Both the position numbers and the translations under genes were made by a program. Under the pieces are notes generated by a model. It was not told where the DNA came from. It saw only the letters and a program-made list of their open reading frames with translations, and searched no databases. Below, in pieces: positions 59,386 to 64,000 of a DNA stretch of 64,000 bases (position 1 is its first letter; each line of letters opens with the position of its first letter). This stretch comes from Azospirillum canadense (GTDB lineage: Bacteria; Pseudomonadota; Alphaproteobacteria; Azospirillales; Azospirillaceae): contig NZ_JAOQNG010000001.1 in assembly GCF_025961225.1 (NCBI RefSeq), positions 3,010,001-3,074,000 of the forward strand, written 5' to 3'.

Positions 59386-59595
59386 TCACTCCATGACGCT
59401 GATGTTGACGGCGGCGTCCTTGCCGTTGTTGCCGCGGGCGACCTCGAACTGGACGCGCTGGCCTTCCGACAGGGCGTGCAGGCCCGACCGCTGCACGGCG
59501 GTGATGTGGACGAACACGTCCTTGGCGCCGGCCTCCGGCGCGATGAATCCATAACCCTTGGTGGTGTTGAACCATTTCACGGTGCCGGTGGTCAT
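59386..59595 (-). CDS. cspA: Cold-shock-domain protein (CspA family)
   Basis: 69 residues from ATG 59595. Classic CSD: 'TGTVKWFNTTKGYGFIAPEA' (RNP1 KGYGFI) and 'KDVFVHITAVQRSGLHALSE' (RNP2 DVFVHI), 'VQFEVARGNNGKDAAVNI'. Single-stranded nucleic-acid binding chaperone for mRNA. Its stop is 2 bp from the end of the convergent hybrid kinase, so the two transcripts overlap. Leader of >100 bp likely regulatory, as for most csp genes. Confidence 0.97.
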   Translation of the reverse strand: MTTGTVKWFNTTKGYGFIAPEAGAKDVFVHITAVQRSGLHALSEGQRVQFEVARGNNGKDAAVNISVME

Positions 59596-59890
59596 CAGGC
59601 GAACTCCCCCTACGTCTGCTCTGGTCGTCTGGTCAGTCTCCGCCACCGGCCCATGAGGATGGATCACGGGCCGGCCGCGGGACATTGTTGGAAAGCGAAG
59701 AAAGCCCAAAGGGAACGAAGATGTTGCGCAGGGAGGCTAGCCGCACAAAGCCCGAAGCGGCAAGGCGGCTTCAGGGCATATGCCCAATGCAGGCGGCACC
59801 ATCATTCGGAAATAAGCCGATGGCGGCACCCCTTAGTATGGCAAGACTTTCGATCCTCTTGTGAAATGGATCGTAGGCGAAACGATTGCT

Positions 59891-61372
<1,482 letters not shown>

Positions 61373-61663
61373 GGACCGATCGATGCGGATGAACAGGCGG
61401 CGTGGCGGCGTCCGATGGATGATCGGGACGCCGTGGATAGCACCAAATCCTTAAAATGCACTCTACGCGATGCCGCACCCGCGGCGAAAGACCCGGAATG
61501 GGGGCACGCAACGAAATATCGCAAGACACGGTTTCACAAGCGGACGTCGGATCTTATTTCACACAAAATATGCTGTAGCCCGGGGCGATGGACGCTTGTA
61601 CCGGGCGCCGCGATGGAATATCTGAATTCTACAAAATCAATCGCGAGGAAGGGCGAGTCCCCC

Positions 61664-62935
61664 GTGGCCGATTCTCCCCTGCTGTCCGGCAAGCGCATCC
61701 TGCTCGTCATCGCGGGCGGAATCGCCGCCTACAAGACCCTGGAGCTGATCCGGCGCCTGAAGGAGCGCGGCGCCACCGTGCGCGCCGTCCTGACCAAGGC
61801 GGGGGCACAGTTCGTCACGCCGCTGTCCGTGCAGGCGTTGACCGAGGACACGGTCTACCAGGATCTGTGGTCCCTGACCGACGAGTCGGAGATGGGGCAC
61901 ATCCAACTGTCGCGCGCCGCCGACCTTGTGGTGGTCGCCCCGGCCACCGCCAACCTGCTGGCCCGCATGGCCGCGGGCATGGCCGACGACCTCGCGGCGA
62001 CGGTCGTGCTGGCGACCGACAAGCCGGTGCTAGTCGCCCCGGCCATGAACGTCCGCATGTGGGAGCATCCGGCGACCCGCGCCAACATGAGGCTTCTGGA
62101 AGAGCGCGGCGTGCGCCGCGTCGGCCCGAACAAGGGCGACATGGCCTGCGGCGAGTATGGCTTCGGCCGCATGGCGGAGCCGATGGAGATCCTCCAGGCC
62201 ATCGTCACCTACTTCGAGGAACGCGACGCGCCCAAGCCCCTGAAGGGCAAGCGCGCCCTGGTCACCAGCGGCCCGACCTACGAGCCCATCGACCCCGTGC
62301 GCTACATCGCCAACCGCTCCTCCGGCCGGCAGGGGCACGCGATCGCCGCGGCGCTGCACCGTCTGGGGGCGGAGGTGACGCTGGTCACCGGACCGACCCG
62401 CCTGCCCGACCCGCCGGGCTGCGCCATCCGCCCCATCGAGACCGCGCGGGAGATGCTGGCCGCCTGTGAGGCCGCCCTGCCGGTGGACATCGCCGTCTGC
62501 GCCGCCGCGGTGGCGGACTGGCGCGTCGCCGGCGAATCGGACCGCAAGCTGAAGAAGGACGGCGGCGCGCCGCCCGGCCTGACCCTGACCGAGAACCCGG
62601 ACATCCTGGCCGCCCTGTCGCAGAGCACGTCGCAGCGCCCGGCGTTGGTCGTCGGCTTCGCCGCGGAGACCGGCAACGTCGTGGAGTACGCAACGGCCAA
62701 GCGCATCCGCAAGGGCTGCGACTGGATCGTCGCCAACGACGTCTCGGTCGGCACCACCACCTTCGGCGGGTCGGAGAACACCGTCCACCTGATCCGCGAC
62801 GGCGGGGTGGAGGATTGGCCGACCATGGGCAAGGACGCCGTGGCCGCCCGCCTGGCCGACGCCATCGCGCAGCATTTCAACCAGCCCCCCGCCCAACCTG
62901 CCCCAGCCCAAACCAATCAGGAGAAAGTTCCGTGA
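61664..62935 (+). CDS. coaBC: Bifunctional phosphopantothenoylcysteine decarboxylase / phosphopantothenate-cysteine ligase
   Basis: 423 residues from GTG 61664, preceded by GAGGAAGGG; ATG 61613 would add 17 residues. Two steps of coenzyme A synthesis. CoaC half: '[20 protein letters not shown]', '[13 protein letters not shown]' (flavoprotein), active Cys in '[13 protein letters not shown]'. CoaB half: '[20 protein letters not shown]', '[10 protein letters not shown]' and 'RKLKKDGG' (Lys motif), '[10 protein letters not shown]'. Overlaps dut by 4 bp (GTGA), so translationally coupled. Confidence 0.97.
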   Translation: MADSPLLSGKRILLVIAGGIAAYKTLELIRRLKERGATVRAVLTKAGAQFVTPLSVQALTEDTVYQDLWSLTDESEMGHIQLSRAADLVVVAPATANLLARMAAGMADDLAATVVLATDKPVLVAPAMNVRMWEHPATRANMRLLEERGVRRVGPNKGDMACGEYGFGRMAEPMEILQAIVTYFEERDAPKPLKGKRALVTSGPTYEPIDPVRYIANRSSGRQGHAIAAALHRLGAEVTLVTGPTRLPDPPGCAIRPIETAREMLAACEAALPVDIAVCAAAVADWRVAGESDRKLKKDGGAPPGLTLTENPDILAALSQSTSQRPALVVGFAAETGNVVEYATAKRIRKGCDWIVANDVSVGTTTFGGSENTVHLIRDGGVEDWPTMGKDAVAARLADAIAQHFNQPPAQPAPAQTNQEKVP

Positions 62936-63471
62936 GCGTTACGGTTCCGGTCGTCCGCCTTCCCCACGCCGAGGGGCTGGAGCTTCCCGCCTACGCCACG
63001 GAGCATTCGGCCGGGCTCGACCTCGTCGCCGCGGTCGCCGCACCGCTGGTGCTGGAGCCGGGCCGGCGCGCGCTGGTCCCCACCGGCATCGCGCTGGCGC
63101 TGCCCGACGGGTTCGAGGCGCAGGTGCGCCCGCGTTCCGGCCTGGCGCTGAAGAACGGCGTCACCGTGCTGAACAGCCCGGGCACCATCGACGCGGACTA
63201 CCGCGGCGAGGTCGGCGTCATCCTGGTCAACCACGGCGACCAGCCTTTCACCGTGGAGCGCGGGCAGCGCATCGCGCAGCTGGTCGTCGCCCGCTACGAA
63301 CGGGTCGTCTGGAGCGAGGCCGCCGCCCTGCCCGACAGCACCCGCGGCACCGGCGGATTCGGCTCCACGGGGAGCTCCACGGGGGGCTCCACGGGGGGCT
63401 CCACGGGGCAGCATGCCTCCAAATCGCCTCAGCCAGCGCCCCAGCCTACGTCCAAGCAGGAGTCCCTGTGA
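62932..63471 (+). CDS. dut: Deoxyuridine triphosphatase (dUTPase) with repetitive C-terminal tail
   Basis: 179 residues from GTG 62932, overlapping coaBC by 4 bp. Hydrolyses dUTP, keeping uracil out of DNA. Trimeric dUTPase motifs: I 'HSAGLDLVA', II '[10 protein letters not shown]', III '[18 protein letters not shown]', IV 'GQRIAQLVV', V '[10 protein letters not shown]'. Normal dUTPases end near motif V (~150 aa); here ~30 residues follow, starting with [16 protein letters not shown] from a 12-bp tandem repeat. Its TGA overlaps the rrf2 ATG. Confidence 0.97.
   Translation: MSVTVPVVRLPHAEGLELPAYATEHSAGLDLVAAVAAPLVLEPGRRALVPTGIALALPDGFEAQVRPRSGLALKNGVTVLNSPGTIDADYRGEVGVILVNHGDQPFTVERGQRIAQLVVARYERVVWSEAAALPDSTRGTGGFGSTGSSTGGSTGGSTGQHASKSPQPAPQPTSKQESL
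63361..63408 (+). repeat. 12-bp tandem repeat inside dut (four units)
   Basis: GGCTCCACGGGG at 63361-63372, 63385-63396 and 63397-63408, and AGCTCCACGGGG at 63373-63384. Encodes GSTG repeats after motif V. In-frame units mean that copy-number changes would lengthen or shorten the tail without frameshift. Confidence 0.85.
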
Positions 63472-63926
63472 TGCTCCGCATCTCCAAGAAGCTGATGTTC
63501 GCGATCGAGGCGGTGCTGGACATCGCCTACAACGCCGGCACGGAGCCGGTGCAGTCCGGCGAGATCACCCGCCGCCAGGGCATTCCCAAGCGCTACCTGG
63601 AGCAGGTGCTCCAGCAGCTCGTCCGCGACGGCATCCTGGCCGGCGTGCGCGGTCCGCGCGGCGGCTACCGGCTGGCGCGGGAGCGGCGGCGGATCACGCT
63701 GGGCGAGATCGTCAAGGTGGTCCGCTCGATGGAGACGGCGACCGACCCGATCGAGGAGCCCGCGGGCTCCATCCTCGGCCACAAGGTGGTCCGCCCGCTG
63801 TGGGTCGAGCTTCAGGAAGAGTGCATGAAGAAGCTGGAAGACGTGACCATCGAGGATCTCTGCCTGCGCGCCCGCTCCGCCGGGGTGGAAAGCGAAACGG
63901 AAGACCGCATCGATTTCACCATCTGA
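63471..63926 (+). CDS. Rrf2-family transcriptional regulator
   Basis: 151 residues from ATG 63471 (GTG 63468 possible), overlapping dut by one base (TGATG). Rrf2 winged HTH: 'FAIEAVLDIAYNAGTEPVQS...RQGIPKRYLEQVLQQLVRDGI...GVRGPRGGYRLARERRRITL'. The C-terminal part lacks the three-Cys iron-sulfur set of IscR/NsrR (only Cys in 'LQEECMKKLEDVTIEDLCLR'), so it may be a cluster-free, CymR-like regulator. Third gene of a coaBC-dut-rrf2 operon. The last 74 bp of the window show nothing. Confidence 0.92.
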   Translation: MLRISKKLMFAIEAVLDIAYNAGTEPVQSGEITRRQGIPKRYLEQVLQQLVRDGILAGVRGPRGGYRLARERRRITLGEIVKVVRSMETATDPIEEPAGSILGHKVVRPLWVELQEECMKKLEDVTIEDLCLRARSAGVESETEDRIDFTI

Positions 63927-64000
63927 GCGAACGCGACCGTTTAAGCCCACCAAAAAAGCGGGTAATATCAGCCCAGATTGTGAAAGTGGGCAATAAACCA

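Noticed and set aside
59637..59666. TGATCC upstream of the cold-shock gene as an RpoE promoter
   Set aside because: The position of the -10 reads CGGAGA, which does not fit.

Overview
The window is a gene-dense, very GC-rich chromosomal segment from an alphaproteobacterium. Gene content and protein style point to the Azospirillum group of the Rhodospirillales: an ECF11 sigma factor with ChrR, RpoH, a CarD/fdxA/S4/helicase group, an IalB-type protein, a class-3 (Rhizobium ReAV-like) asparaginase, and many soluble or hybrid signalling proteins. I cannot name the species from sequence alone. I see no rRNA, tRNA, CRISPR array, prophage or intact insertion sequence; most of the window is housekeeping and regulatory.

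Layout. 0-5 kb: cut-off end of a secreted protein, a DMT exporter, a DUF1232 protein, a rhodanese/VOC pair, and amtB facing left behind a sigma-54-like promoter. 5-8 kb: glgC-glgA glycogen synthesis, then a 145-bp element with 22-bp terminal inverted repeats. 8-16.3 kb: lepA, a DUF892 stress protein, a glycine-zipper lipoprotein, a LysR regulator, an SH3-domain protein, and a DUF3369/HD-GYP regulator convergent with a lone receiver. 16.7-21 kb: rpmI-rplT-pheS-pheT, with a strong terminator/attenuator between rplT and pheS. 21-26.4 kb: methyltransferase, asparaginase, SpoU RNA methylase, chrR-rpoE and IalB. 26.4-31.6 kb: rlmN, two small membrane proteins, argG, prolyl iminopeptidase, and a secreted nuclease-fold protein. 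31.6-35.2 kb: M48 protease and a membrane adenylate cyclase. 35.3-46.3 kb: rpoH, a degenerate phosphoesterase, carD, fdxA, then a five-gene block (LysR, MFS, DUF938, CBS, TerC), then S4 protein and SUV3-like helicase. 46.5-64 kb: large periplasmic protein, htpG, CBS-domain histidine kinase, transglutaminase, fur, HAD phosphatase, pseudo-receiver, SAM hydrolase, BarA-like hybrid kinase, cold-shock protein, sigma-54 activator with a His-rich linker, and coaBC-dut-rrf2.

Most interesting regulatory reading: two near-identical promoter candidates of the form TGATCC-N18-TA lie upstream of the ECF11 operon (rpoE-chrR) and of rpoH, 11 kb apart. This predicts a singlet-oxygen sigma cascade (RpoE drives itself and RpoH) encoded within the window. 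Other structures that ordinary annotation would miss are perfect 11-bp inverted repeats at the rlmN start codon and around the htpG promoter, a family of CCCCTCTCCC/GGGAGAGGGG palindromes between genes, and 12- to 15-bp tandem repeats sitting on stop codons or at gene 3' ends.

Start codons were chosen from ribosome-binding sites, family lengths and signal peptides. All motif, promoter and terminator calls were made by eye.
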